Below the pieces are notes generated by a model that made no database searches, was not told where the DNA came from, and worked only from the letters and a program-made list of their open reading frames with translations. From an uncultured Clostridia bacterium (lineage in GTDB: Bacteria; Bacillota; Clostridia; Oscillospirales; QAMX01), in assembly GCA_944376195.1 (NCBI GenBank), contig CALWBW010000019.1, forward strand, positions 1-44,147: a stretch of 44,147 nucleotides of DNA, read 5' to 3'. The position numbers were made by a program, and so were the translations under genes. Of this stretch, positions 7,480 through 15,929 are shown piece after piece. Every line of letters begins with the position of its first letter. Within the stretch, counting starts at the first letter, position 1.

Positions 7480-9384
7480 TTATTTCTTTTTTTGGGATAA
7501 CCGAACGGACAGGATCCCGGCGGCGGCGCACACGCCCAACCCGCCCAGAACCAGGAGCGTCTGGAGTAAAACGGAGGGCGGTTCCTCCTGCGGGGATGCG
7601 GCCTGCACAACAACGGGACTTTCCGCCCGCGTTGCCTGATCCGGTTGAATTGCCGGTTCCTCCGGCTTCGATGTCTCCGAAGTTTCCGGTTCGGGGGCCG
7701 GTTCTTGCTCTGACTCGGGAGCTGTACTAACAGAGTCCGACGTAGATTCCTGCGCCGTCTCGCCTGCCGCGGCATCTGCCGTATCAGGCTCCTCCGGCTC
7801 CGATACCGCACTCGTAGACTCTAGTCTAGGCTCCTCAGCCGGTTGTACCGTGATTTCCCATCCGGATTCCATCCCAGGAACAGCCGCGGACTCGGATTCC
7901 TCCTCTCCTCCAGGGTTTGTCTCCGATTCCGGTTCGGAAACCGGTTCTTGCTCTGGCACGAGCGCAGGCTCTGATTCCTGTTCCGGCGCCTGCTCAGGTT
8001 CGGGTTCCGAATTCTGTCCCGGTTCCTGCTCCAGCTCGGACTCTGGTTCAGACTCCGGCGCTTGCTCTGATCCAAGTACCGGTTCACGGTCCGGGGCAAT
8101 CGGGGAGACGCTGCCGCCCCGGTTTCCGCCCGAATCATCGAATTCCTCCGGATAGAGGAAATACGCCTCGGAACGCCAGTACTCATGGAACCAGGGATCC
8201 TCCGCCGCAATCCGGAAAAGACGGGGTCTGGCGTCCTGCAAAACAAAGACACAGACCGTAGCCTCGTCCTGATCCTCTTTCACCAGGAAAAACGACGTTT
8301 CATCTTCCCATCGTTCCCAGGTCCTGCCGCCATCGAGGGAGGTTTCGCCCCAGACATCGACGTCTTCCGGCAGATTCTGCACCGTCAATTGAACGGTAGG
8401 GACCTGATCCCCTTTCCACACCGCTTTTGTCACGATCAATTTTTCCGGCGTGTACCAGTGGACGGTCAGTTCCAACGGGAGCAAGCTTGGCATCACGTTC
8501 CCTTCTTTATCAAGAAATGTGCCCTCCAGCACCAGTTCGCCGCTGGTACGGCCGTCATAGTCTTGCAGATTCCAGGAAAGCGGAACTTCCCTCCGCTCCG
8601 AAGTCCCCTGACTCTGTACATTCACCCGCAGGGATTCCGGCAGCATGTCCTGCATAAGCCGCGTCCCCTCTTCCAGCCAGAGGTCATCCGGACTGTCATA
8701 TTGATTCTCCACCAGGGGAGGCGCCCACTGCACAAGCCCTTCTTCCAACTCCGTCGCAGACAGCTCTATAGAACCTCCCGGTTCCTGGACAATCAAAAAC
8801 CCCTCGCCAATCGTTTGCAGCGTGACTTCCGTCAATTTTAATTGTCCGCCGGCTTTTACGACAATCAGTCCGTCCTCCCGGCAGGCGCCGGTTAAAACCG
8901 GGCTGGCCTCCGGTCCTCCGATTGACAGGGCACCAATACCGAGGAAACCTCCCGCCTCTATCACAATCTGGCCGGTCACTTCCACGGTCAAATTCCCGGG
9001 GTAATACCCGTCGGCCGTGATATCCTCCCCCGCAAAGGCGGAGGAAACGGTTGTGTAGCTGCGCGATTCTCCGTCCCCGATTACGCACGAATCCAGCGTC
9101 ACGGTATAGGACTCGATGTCAGGCGTTTCCTCCGTCCCGGACGTTTCGCCCAGCGCGGGCGGGTTCTCTGTCCCCGACGTTTCCCCCGACGCGGGCGGGT
9201 TCTCTGTCCCGGACGTTTCTCCCGACGCGGGCGGGTTCTCCGTCCCGGACGTTTCGCCCAGCGCGGGCGGGTTCTCTGTCCCGGGTGCAAGCAATGCCTG
9301 TGCGGCGGGGGAAAAACCGCCCCATCCCAGTGTCAACACCAACAACCAGGAAATCAGCAGTTTGTAGAAAATTTTATTTCCCAT
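7480..9384 (-). CDS. repeat-rich membrane-anchored surface protein of unknown function
   Basis: The 634-residue protein begins at the ATG at 9384 with GGAGGG just upstream. Domains in order: a signal peptide (~1-33); four perfect 12-residue repeats of the GTENPPALGETS type; a beta-strand-rich segment (~85-230) with short repeated strands suggestive of a right-handed beta-helix; a second beta-rich region (~230-400); a ~190-residue low-complexity stalk of Glu, Pro, Ser and Gln; and a C-terminal transmembrane helix ending in KKK. There is no LPxTG motif, so it is anchored by the membrane helix rather than by sortase. It faces the kinase gene with only 24 bases between start codons. It may be a cell-surface sensor partner or a stress-exposed stalk protein; the function is unknown. 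Confidence 0.8.
   Translation of the reverse strand: MGNKIFYKLLISWLLVLTLGWGGFSPAAQALLAPGTENPPALGETSGTENPPASGETSGTENPPASGETSGTENPPALGETSGTEETPDIESYTVTLDSCVIGDGESRSYTTVSSAFAGEDITADGYYPGNLTVEVTGQIVIEAGGFLGIGALSIGGPEASPVLTGACREDGLIVVKAGGQLKLTEVTLQTIGEGFLIVQEPGGSIELSATELEEGLVQWAPPLVENQYDSPDDLWLEEGTRLMQDMLPESLRVNVQSQGTSERREVPLSWNLQDYDGRTSGELVLEGTFLDKEGNVMPSLLPLELTVHWYTPEKLIVTKAVWKGDQVPTVQLTVQNLPEDVDVWGETSLDGGRTWERWEDETSFFLVKEDQDEATVCVFVLQDARPRLFRIAAEDPWFHEYWRSEAYFLYPEEFDDSGGNRGGSVSPIAPDREPVLGSEQAPESEPESELEQEPGQNSEPEPEQAPEQESEPALVPEQEPVSEPESETNPGGEEESESAAVPGMESGWEITVQPAEEPRLESTSAVSEPEEPDTADAAAGETAQESTSDSVSTAPESEQEPAPEPETSETSKPEEPAIQPDQATRAESPVVVQAASPQEEPPSVLLQTLLVLGGLGVCAAAGILSVRLSQKKK
7630..8095 (-). 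repeat. low-complexity Glu/Pro/Ser/Gln coding tract
   Basis: Degenerate short repeats (EPEPE, SEPE, EQEPE patterns) encode the extended stalk of the surface protein. Such tracts usually span the cell wall. The three forward frames over it are also open because of the repeat composition, but they are shadows. Confidence 0.75.
9139..9282 (-). repeat. four tandem 36-bp coding repeats
   Basis: Copies lie at 9139-9174, 9175-9210, 9211-9246 and 9247-9282. The first and last are identical; the middle two differ at a few positions, giving the L-S-S-L pattern at one residue of the 12-residue unit. They encode the N-terminal repeats of the surface protein and could expand or shrink by slippage. Confidence 0.9.
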
Positions 9385-9408
9385 ATTTCCCTCCATGAGG
9401 TATGTTCT

Positions 9409-11373
9409 ATGAAAAAACGAATACGATCGAATTTACTCTGTTTAATGGTTACGCTGCTCTTCGCCCTGGGTGCCTTCTTATTCCTATACAAACAGGACAA
9501 CAAGTACACGGCCGCGCTCCCCGGCGGATACGGGTACAATGTCCTACAGGAAAATTTGGATGAGGTCGCGTTTTTGATTGACGGCTGGGAATACTATCCG
9601 GGGCAACTTTTGGATCCGGAAGATTTTTCCGCGGGCGTCACCGCCGAAATCTATACCTACATCGGAAAATATCCGAATTTTTCCGCGCACTTAAACAGCC
9701 CCTATGGCGTTGCCACATACCGGATCCTCCTAAAATGCGGCGACACGCCGGCGGAAGTCGCGCTTTACCTGCCGGAACTGCTGTGCGCAGGGCGGGTCTA
9801 CCTCAACGGAGACCTGCTGGGAGAACAGGGCAGCCTCGACCCGTATATTCCGCGGGTGATGGACGGCGTGTACGCCTTTTCCGCGTCGGGCGATTTGGAA
9901 CTCATCGTACAGTGCGCCAATTACACCCACTACTATTCCGGCCTGTATTATCCGCCGGCCATCGGTTCGCCGGGCGCCATTTCCCGGATGCTCACCCTGC
10001 GCCTGATGATCTACGGGCTCCTGTGCTTTGCGCCTCTGGCCGTCGCTCTCTCGAACTTGGTCCAGTGGCTCCTGGGGCGGGACAAACCTACGCGGCAAAT
10101 GGGCATCCTCAGCCTGGCATTTTCCATACAGGTCTGCTATCCGTTTCTGCGTGCCCTCGGCGTCCCCATGATTCGTCCGCTCTATGCGCTGGAAGATGTC
10201 TGCGGCGCGGTCGTGCTGCTATGCTGTATCCTGTTGGCCGGAACGCTGTCCGGCCTGGAAGGCCGCCGGTTCCACCGGCGCTTTGCCGTTCCTGCGGCGG
10301 CAACCCTGTGCGTCGTGACCGTGGTATTTCCTTTGTTTATTTTACCATATGTCCCGGCCTTCATCAATGCCTATGGCATGCTCCTTTTTTTGTGGAAATT
10401 GGCTGCCGGCATCTATCTATTCTGTTTAGCCTGCCTTTCCCTGCGGACAAAGGAAATTCTGGACCGCTATCTTCTATGCGCCTCCGGGTTTTACGGCCTG
10501 TCTCTGTCCGTCTCCGTATTGGGCGCAAACCATCTGGAACCTATTTTCGGAGCCTGGTCGGAGGAGTACGGCGGGTTCGTGCTGGTGATCGGTTTTGCCG
10601 CGCTGATGGCGCGCCGCGGGATCCTTCTGGCACAGGAAAACCGCCGTCTGACCTTTCACTTACAAGAAGAAGTCGACAACAAAACCCGTTTCATGGAGAC
10701 CCTGCTCGCCGAACGCCGGGAATTGCTGGCAAACCTCCTGCACGACATCAAAAACCCGCTTGCCGCGCTACGCAGCTATGCCGAACTGGTACGCACCGGA
10801 AACGTCGCGCTTGACTCCGAAACCGCGGGGTATCTGGAAGCGCTTACGGAGCGCGCCGGGGCCGTCGAAGAACGGTTCGGCATTCTCCAGGACTTTTCAC
10901 GCGGGGAACGCGGCGCATTTCAGCCGGAAACCATCTGTCTCAATCAATTTCTGCACTGGTTTTATGAACAAAACCGGCCGGATATGGAGCTTACGCTCCT
11001 GCATTTTTCCCTGAAACTCCCGAAAGAAGAGCTGTTCATTCTGGGAAGCCGGGAACGGCTGTGGACCGCTTTGGAAAATTTATGCTATAATGCCGCCTCC
11101 TATACGCCCCCGCAAGGGCATGTCCTACTGACACTGGAACGGGAAGGAGCCTATGCTGCCGTTTCCGTTTCCGATACCGGCGCCGGGATTCCGCCCGATA
11201 TCCTACCCCGCATCTTTGAACGCGGGTATACCACGCGGGCCGGAGGGGACGGCTTGGGACTTGCCATCGTTCGTGCCGTCGCCATAGAGCACGGCGGCAC
11301 CGTAACGGCTGCTTCCCAACCGGGAAAGGGCAGCGTTTTCACCCTGCGCCTTCCGATAAACCCGGCGCCGTAA
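9409..11373 (+). CDS. multi-TM sensor histidine kinase (7TMR-DISM-like)
   Basis: The 654-residue kinase starts with a signal-anchor helix (~9-27), followed by an extracytoplasmic beta-rich region (~35-190) that resembles the carbohydrate-binding-like domains of 7TMR-DISM receptors, then seven or so membrane helices (~200-410), a short coiled coil, and a HisKA/HATPase core. The phospho-accepting histidine is residue 445 in LHDIKNP. N, G1 (DTGAGIP) and G2 (GDGLGLAI) boxes are intact. GAGG at ~9396-9400 precedes the ATG. It most likely phosphorylates the response regulator at 6753-7430. The start region overlaps the upstream control region of the divergent surface gene, so both must be controlled from within each other's 5' ends. 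The ligand is unknown. Confidence 0.9.
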   Translation: MKKRIRSNLLCLMVTLLFALGAFLFLYKQDNKYTAALPGGYGYNVLQENLDEVAFLIDGWEYYPGQLLDPEDFSAGVTAEIYTYIGKYPNFSAHLNSPYGVATYRILLKCGDTPAEVALYLPELLCAGRVYLNGDLLGEQGSLDPYIPRVMDGVYAFSASGDLELIVQCANYTHYYSGLYYPPAIGSPGAISRMLTLRLMIYGLLCFAPLAVALSNLVQWLLGRDKPTRQMGILSLAFSIQVCYPFLRALGVPMIRPLYALEDVCGAVVLLCCILLAGTLSGLEGRRFHRRFAVPAAATLCVVTVVFPLFILPYVPAFINAYGMLLFLWKLAAGIYLFCLACLSLRTKEILDRYLLCASGFYGLSLSVSVLGANHLEPIFGAWSEEYGGFVLVIGFAALMARRGILLAQENRRLTFHLQEEVDNKTRFMETLLAERRELLANLLHDIKNPLAALRSYAELVRTGNVALDSETAGYLEALTERAGAVEERFGILQDFSRGERGAFQPETICLNQFLHWFYEQNRPDMELTLLHFSLKLPKEELFILGSRERLWTALENLCYNAASYTPPQGHVLLTLEREGAYAAVSVSDTGAGIPPDILPRIFERGYTTRAGGDGLGLAIVRAVAIEHGGTVTAASQPGKGSVFTLRLPINPAP

Positions 11374-11393
11374 CGCCGCGCCTTACAAAAATG

Positions 11394-11428
11394 CCCCCGG
11401 GAAACGGTAATTGACCGTTTCCCGGGGG
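11394..11428. terminator. terminator between kinase and ahcY
   Basis: A perfect 15-bp stem (11394-11408 with 11414-11428, five-base loop). On the minus strand it is followed by ATTTTTGT, so it is the ahcY terminator and probably also serves the converging kinase transcript. Confidence 0.9.
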
Positions 11429-11455
11429 ATTCTCTTTCCCGGTACGCGAGGTTTT

Positions 11456-12694
11456 TTACATCCCCGCGAGGTAGGCCTCCTGTTCCGGCGTGAGCACGTC
11501 GACGCCGAGGCCCATGGCCTCCGCCTTGATAAAGGCGATTTCACGGTCGATCTCCTCCGGGACCGGATACAAACCCGGCGCAAGCCCGCGGCCGTGCTCT
11601 TTCATGTAAAGGCAGCTCATAAACTGAATGGCAAAGCTTAAATCCATAATATCCGCCGGATGGCCGTTGCCCGCCGAAATATTCACCAGCCGCCCGTCCG
11701 CCATCGAATTGATGATACGCCCGTCGGCCAGGCGGAACCCCTCGATAAAGGGCTTGCGCTCCCAGTGCTCGACGGCAAGAGCAGCGAGGTCGTTCAGGTT
11801 ATATTCCACATCGAAATGGCCGGAATTGGCCACAATCGCATTGTGCTTCATTTTTTCAAAATGCCTGCGCGTGATAACGTCGCGGCAGCCGGTCGCCGTG
11901 ACGAAGATATCGCCCAGGGGCGCCGCATCGTCCATCTTCATCACGCGGAACCCATCCATCGCGGCCTCCAGCGCGCGGTGCGGATTGACTTCCGTGACAA
12001 TCACGTTTGCGCCGAGCCCCTTGGCACGCAGGGCAATTCCGCTGCCGCAGTTGCCGTAACCCGCAACGACGACCGTCTTGCCGGAAACCATGACGTTTGT
12101 CGTGAACATGATCGCGTCCCAGGTAGATTGGCCCGTACCGTGGTGGTTGTCAAAAAGATGTTTACAGTCGGCGTCGTTAACCGCCATCATGGGGAAACGG
12201 AGCGTTCCCGCCGCGGCGCGCGCTTTCAAGCGGTGGATACCGGTCGTCGTCTCCTCACAGCCGCCGATCAGGTTTTCGCCGTACTCCGGATGCTCGCCGT
12301 GCAGCATGGCGACAAAATCGCCGCCGTCGTCGATCAGGATATGCGGACGGCAGGAGAGCGTCTTGCGCACATGCTCATAATATTCGTCCATCGTCGCATC
12401 AAACCAGCCGCAGACGTTGAAGCCCTCGGCGTAAAGCGCCGCGGCAATTTCGTCCTTTGTGGAGAGGGGGTTGCAGCCGGTGACGGATACCTCCGCGCCC
12501 GCCGCGCGCAAAACCTTGCACAAATACGCGGTCTTGGCCTCCAGATGCACACATACGGCAATGCGCAGGCCGGCAAAGGGCTTCGTCTCGCGGTATTTTT
12601 CCTCCAACGCGGCGAGCACCGGCATATAATCGCGCACCCATTCAATTTTTTTCGCGCCCTGCGGCGCCAGTTCGGGATATTTAATATCGCTCAT
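11456..12694 (-). CDS. ahcY: adenosylhomocysteinase
   Basis: The enzyme splits S-adenosylhomocysteine to adenosine and homocysteine, relieving product inhibition of methyltransferases. At 412 residues it matches the short bacterial/archaeal form. Visible signatures are CNPLSTKDE near the N-terminus, the NAD-binding segment VVAGYGNCGSG, DNHHGTGQS in the substrate domain, and NSGHFD near the active site. The glycine-rich NAD loop reads GYGNCGSG rather than the more common GYGDVGKG, a minor variation. The ATG at 12694 follows AAAGGA. It is on the same strand as, and 36 bases downstream of, the APH-like kinase gene, so co-transcription is possible. Confidence 0.95.
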   Translation of the reverse strand: MSDIKYPELAPQGAKKIEWVRDYMPVLAALEEKYRETKPFAGLRIAVCVHLEAKTAYLCKVLRAAGAEVSVTGCNPLSTKDEIAAALYAEGFNVCGWFDATMDEYYEHVRKTLSCRPHILIDDGGDFVAMLHGEHPEYGENLIGGCEETTTGIHRLKARAAAGTLRFPMMAVNDADCKHLFDNHHGTGQSTWDAIMFTTNVMVSGKTVVVAGYGNCGSGIALRAKGLGANVIVTEVNPHRALEAAMDGFRVMKMDDAAPLGDIFVTATGCRDVITRRHFEKMKHNAIVANSGHFDVEYNLNDLAALAVEHWERKPFIEGFRLADGRIINSMADGRLVNISAGNGHPADIMDLSFAIQFMSCLYMKEHGRGLAPGLYPVPEEIDREIAFIKAEAMGLGVDVLTPEQEAYLAGM

Positions 12695-12730
12695 ATTGAG
12701 TCATTCCTTTCCGGAGTAATCGTTCAGATT

Positions 12731-13624
12731 TCAGACAAGCCGCCTGAAAAGCAGGCGGCGCAGCGCGCCGACGCTTTCCACATCCTGCGGCGCAGCCAGA
12801 CGGCTTTCGATAATATTCGCGCCGAATTCATGTAACAAAAGCCCCACAAGGCAGGTTTCGGCAAGCGATTCGGGATCGTAGTCGCCAAAAAATCCCGCGA
12901 GAAACGGCTTTTCCAAATAAAACGCCTCGCACATCACGCAGGCAAGTTCCACCTCAATCGGCGCCGTCAGCGCGTCGGCATAGTCGATCACGCACAGTTC
13001 CCCCTCCGGCGTAATCAGGATATTGTCGCAGGTCAGGTCGCCGTGGACGTAAACCGGCGCGCTGCGGGGCGCGCGGGCAAGAAACGCCTCGCGCTCCCGC
13101 AAAAACGCGGGGGAAAACGGCGTCCAGCGTTCGGCAGCGGCGGCGTTACGGAGCCGGCCGGCGTGAAACGGTTCGCACGGCGTGTCCATCTGGTCGACAA
13201 AGCGGCGCAGCTCGCGCCCAATCCGCCGTTTTTCCTCTGCGGAAAGGCGGTCCATCACCACCCCAAGTTCCTGCCCCGGCACAGCTTCCATCACAAGATA
13301 GTCAAAACGGTACCGGTCTTCTATCGTGCCGGCAGCGTAAAGCCGCGGCGCACGGGCGCCGATCCGGTTCGCGCGCGAAAGGCCGAAACGCTCCGTTTCG
13401 TAATCCTCGCCGGAGGAAAATCCGGACTCCATCGGCGCAAAAATTTTCACGACAAAACTTCCCACACGGAACACCGCGTTGGTGCCCGGCGTGCAATTTT
13501 CCACCTCGGAAAACGGCAGGCCGTGCGTCTTAAAAATCTGTTCTATCAGCGGGCAAAACGCCTCGGCGGACTGAAAAAGCCGCGCCCAATCGTCTTTTCC
13601 GCCAATCGTAGAAGAAAACAGCAT
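12731..13624 (-). CDS. APH-fold phosphotransferase of unknown substrate
   Basis: The 297-residue protein has the aminoglycoside-phosphotransferase/choline-kinase fold: an N-terminal lobe with FVVKIF (the ATP-lysine), a catalytic loop HGDLTCDN and a metal-binding aspartate in VIDYADA. Length and motifs fit the APH superfamily, but nothing identifies an antibiotic substrate. In chromosomal settings such proteins more often act on small metabolites or sugars. It lies directly upstream of ahcY in the same direction. Resistance should not be assumed. Confidence 0.8.
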   Translation of the reverse strand: MLFSSTIGGKDDWARLFQSAEAFCPLIEQIFKTHGLPFSEVENCTPGTNAVFRVGSFVVKIFAPMESGFSSGEDYETERFGLSRANRIGARAPRLYAAGTIEDRYRFDYLVMEAVPGQELGVVMDRLSAEEKRRIGRELRRFVDQMDTPCEPFHAGRLRNAAAAERWTPFSPAFLREREAFLARAPRSAPVYVHGDLTCDNILITPEGELCVIDYADALTAPIEVELACVMCEAFYLEKPFLAGFFGDYDPESLAETCLVGLLLHEFGANIIESRLAAPQDVESVGALRRLLFRRLV

Positions 13625-13746
13625 AACGCTCCTTTCCCGGCAGTTTTCAGCCGGTACCCTTTCAGTTTCTCACATCCCGCGCCGGATTGCAAGCGCGTTT
13701 TTTCGCAAAAGCCGCGCGTCCGGCGAAAAAGGGGAGTCTGCGCGTT

Positions 13747-14307
13747 TTAAAAAGGCTGCGGCGTCAGCTCCGCCGCTTCCCCCGTACACAGGCACGCGTC
13801 ATATCCCGGGCAAGGCGAAAACCAGGTCAGCCACAGCTCCTCCACCTGAGTCAGAAGCCGCGCGCCGTCCGTGACGGAAAACCGGGAAAACGTGCCGTCG
13901 ATGCCTGTGCCGCGGTATTTGCACACGCTCTCCTTCGCGGTCCAAACCTGAAAAAAGGCGTCCGGGCCGCGCGCTTCCAGGTACGCCCACTCCAGCGGAT
14001 GAAAAAACCGCCGCGCAATCCCCGCCGTATTCTGTACGCGACGCTCTTGCACATCCAACCCCACCTCCCGCGGCGCCATGGCGCACATCCATAACGACCC
14101 GCTGTGGGAGATTGAAAAACAAAGTGGGGGCGTAACGGAAAAAACCGGCTTGCCGTATGCCCCGCGCGCCGGTTCGGAGAATGCTTCCGGCGTACGGCCG
14201 GTATACCGCGCCGCGGCACGCGCCAGCAGCGCGTGCGACGACGCCGGACCCTCTGCGTACGGCCGACGGGCGTCAAACGGCATATGACTGTAAAGCGCAA
14301 CCTGCAT
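13747..14307 (-). CDS. 4'-phosphopantetheinyl transferase (Sfp-type)
   Basis: The protein transfers the phosphopantetheine arm of CoA to carrier-protein serines. The 186 residues carry the family's signatures in order: GKP near residue 50, FSISHS, VGLDVQ (metal-binding acidic residue) and WTAKESVCKY. It is short for an Sfp-type enzyme (usually ~220) but has all core motifs. No polyketide or peptide synthetase genes are near, so it may modify fatty-acid or other carrier proteins. It reads away from the divergent acyltransferase gene. Confidence 0.88.
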   Translation of the reverse strand: MQVALYSHMPFDARRPYAEGPASSHALLARAAARYTGRTPEAFSEPARGAYGKPVFSVTPPLCFSISHSGSLWMCAMAPREVGLDVQERRVQNTAGIARRFFHPLEWAYLEARGPDAFFQVWTAKESVCKYRGTGIDGTFSRFSVTDGARLLTQVEELWLTWFSPCPGYDACLCTGEAAELTPQPF

Positions 14308-14402
14308 GGTGTTCGCCTCCTCTTCTCCTCCTATTTATACAGGGATTTTCCCCAAAACGCAAGCCGCGGCGCCTGAAACCGTCGGCCTGCGGCGGATTCT
14401 TA

Positions 14403-14431
14403 TTGCGGCGCGGCGCCGCCTGCGGTATAAT
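14403..14431 (+). promoter_or_regulatory. sigma-A promoter of the MBOAT operon
   Basis: TTGCGG (14403-14408), a 17-base spacer and TATAAT (14426-14431). It stands in a GC-rich background, which makes the -10 box stand out. The leader runs to the start codon at 14517. Confidence 0.75.
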
Positions 14432-14516
14432 AGGAGGGAAATTTGGTTTTTCCCGCCCATTTCTTTCAAAAAGGGCGTATTCCCCCTTTGCAAAACGACT
14501 TTCCGGGAGGTCTTCT

Positions 14517-15914
14517 ATGGTTTTCAGCAGCATGGTGTTTCTGTTTCTCTTTCTCACGGTCTCCCTGCCCGCCTATTTCCTCGTTCCGGCGCGCTGTCGC
14601 CGCGCGCGGAATCTGGTGCTGCTCGCCGTCAGCCTCTTTTTTTATTTCTTCGGCGAACCGGTCGGGATTCTTTTGATGCTTGCCTCCATCGCGGGGAACT
14701 GGCTTTTCGCGCGCGGCATCGGCGCCGGACGCCGTGCAAAAGCCTGGCTCATCGTCTCGGTGGTCTTCAACCTTGTTCTGCTCGGCGTCTTCAAATACGC
14801 CGACTTCCTTATTACAAACTTGAACGCCCTGACAGGGCTGGCGCTTCCCCCGTTGGGGCTTGCCATGCCCATCGGCATTTCCTTTTTCACCTTCCAGGGC
14901 ATGAGCTATGTTTTCGACGTCTACGCGCACCGGGTGCCGGCACAGCGCAACATCCTGCATGTCGCGACATACATTTCCATGTTCCCGCAGCTCGTTGCCG
15001 GGCCCATCGTCCGGTATGAAACGGTCGCGGCGGAACTGGAAGACCGCCGCGAAACGCTCCCGCGCGCGGCGGAAGGCGCACGGCGGTTTATCTACGGCCT
15101 TGCGAAAAAAATGCTGCTTTCAAACGCCATGGGGGAAATCGCCGCGGCGGTTTTTGCCGAAGACCCCGGAACCCTTGCCGCCCCGGTGGCATGGGTGGGG
15201 GCGGTGGCCTACACCTTTCAGATTTTCTTCGATTTTTCCGGCTATTCCGATATGGCCATCGGCCTGGGACATATCCTGGGCTTCACGTTTCCGGAAAACT
15301 TCCGGTATCCTTACGTCTCCCGTTCCATCACGGAGTTCTGGCGGCGCTGGCATATGTCGCTGAGCACCTGGTTCCGCGATTACGTCTACATCCCGCTGGG
15401 CGGTTCGCGCTGCCGTCCGGCCCGGCAGCTTTTCAATCTCCTGGTCGTCTGGGCCCTGACGGGCCTGTGGCACGGCGCAGCCTGGAATTTCGTGGCGTGG
15501 GGGCTCTACTTCGCGCTGATCCTGGCGGCGGAAAAGCTCTTCCTTTTAAAAGTGCTCCAGCGCGCGCCGCGCGCAGTGGGACATCTTTACGCGCTCACGC
15601 TCATCGTGCTGGGCTGGGTTTTATTCAACAGTCCCTCGCTTTCGCACGCGGCGGGGTATTTCGCGGCGCTCTTCCGTGCGCCGGATACGGCGCGTGACGC
15701 CGGCCAGGCGCTTTATTACCTGCGCCAGTATCTGCCCGAATGGCTGTGCTGTATCCTGTTTTCCCTGCCTGTCGCGCCCTGGCTGCGGCAGAAGCTGGAC
15801 GGCCGCGCCTGGGTCCTGCCCGCCGTCACGGCGGCGGCCTGCGCGCTCTTCCTGCTGGCGCTCCTTTCCGTCGTCAGCTCGTCCTTCAATCCCTTCATCT
15901 ATTTCCGGTTTTAA
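14517..15914 (+). CDS. membrane-bound O-acyltransferase (AlgI/MBOAT family)
   Basis: The 465-residue integral membrane protein has about ten transmembrane segments and the MBOAT catalytic histidine at residue 319 in LWHGAAWNF. PIGISFFTFQ and the RSITEFWRRWHMSLS motif are typical of the AlgI/DltB branch. It transfers acyl groups across the membrane onto extracellular polysaccharide or wall polymer. GGGAGG at 14505-14510 fixes the start; a longer open frame upstream overlaps the promoter. The gene is followed after 15 bases by a DHHW/AlgJ-like protein, the usual partner of such acyltransferases, so the pair likely acetylates an exopolysaccharide or cell-wall glycan. Confidence 0.92.
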   Translation: MVFSSMVFLFLFLTVSLPAYFLVPARCRRARNLVLLAVSLFFYFFGEPVGILLMLASIAGNWLFARGIGAGRRAKAWLIVSVVFNLVLLGVFKYADFLITNLNALTGLALPPLGLAMPIGISFFTFQGMSYVFDVYAHRVPAQRNILHVATYISMFPQLVAGPIVRYETVAAELEDRRETLPRAAEGARRFIYGLAKKMLLSNAMGEIAAAVFAEDPGTLAAPVAWVGAVAYTFQIFFDFSGYSDMAIGLGHILGFTFPENFRYPYVSRSITEFWRRWHMSLSTWFRDYVYIPLGGSRCRPARQLFNLLVVWALTGLWHGAAWNFVAWGLYFALILAAEKLFLLKVLQRAPRAVGHLYALTLIVLGWVLFNSPSLSHAAGYFAALFRAPDTARDAGQALYYLRQYLPEWLCCILFSLPVAPWLRQKLDGRAWVLPAVTAAACALFLLALLSVVSSSFNPFIYFRF

Positions 15915-15929
15915 CAAGGAGGCGGGTTT

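Noticed and set aside
9139-9282. regularly spaced 36-bp repeats considered as a CRISPR array
   Set aside because: The repeats are contiguous without spacers and encode 12-residue units of a secreted protein.
12731-13624. APH-like kinase considered as an aminoglycoside-resistance gene
   Set aside because: The fold is shared by many metabolic kinases and the context (ahcY) is housekeeping; no substrate-specific feature is visible.
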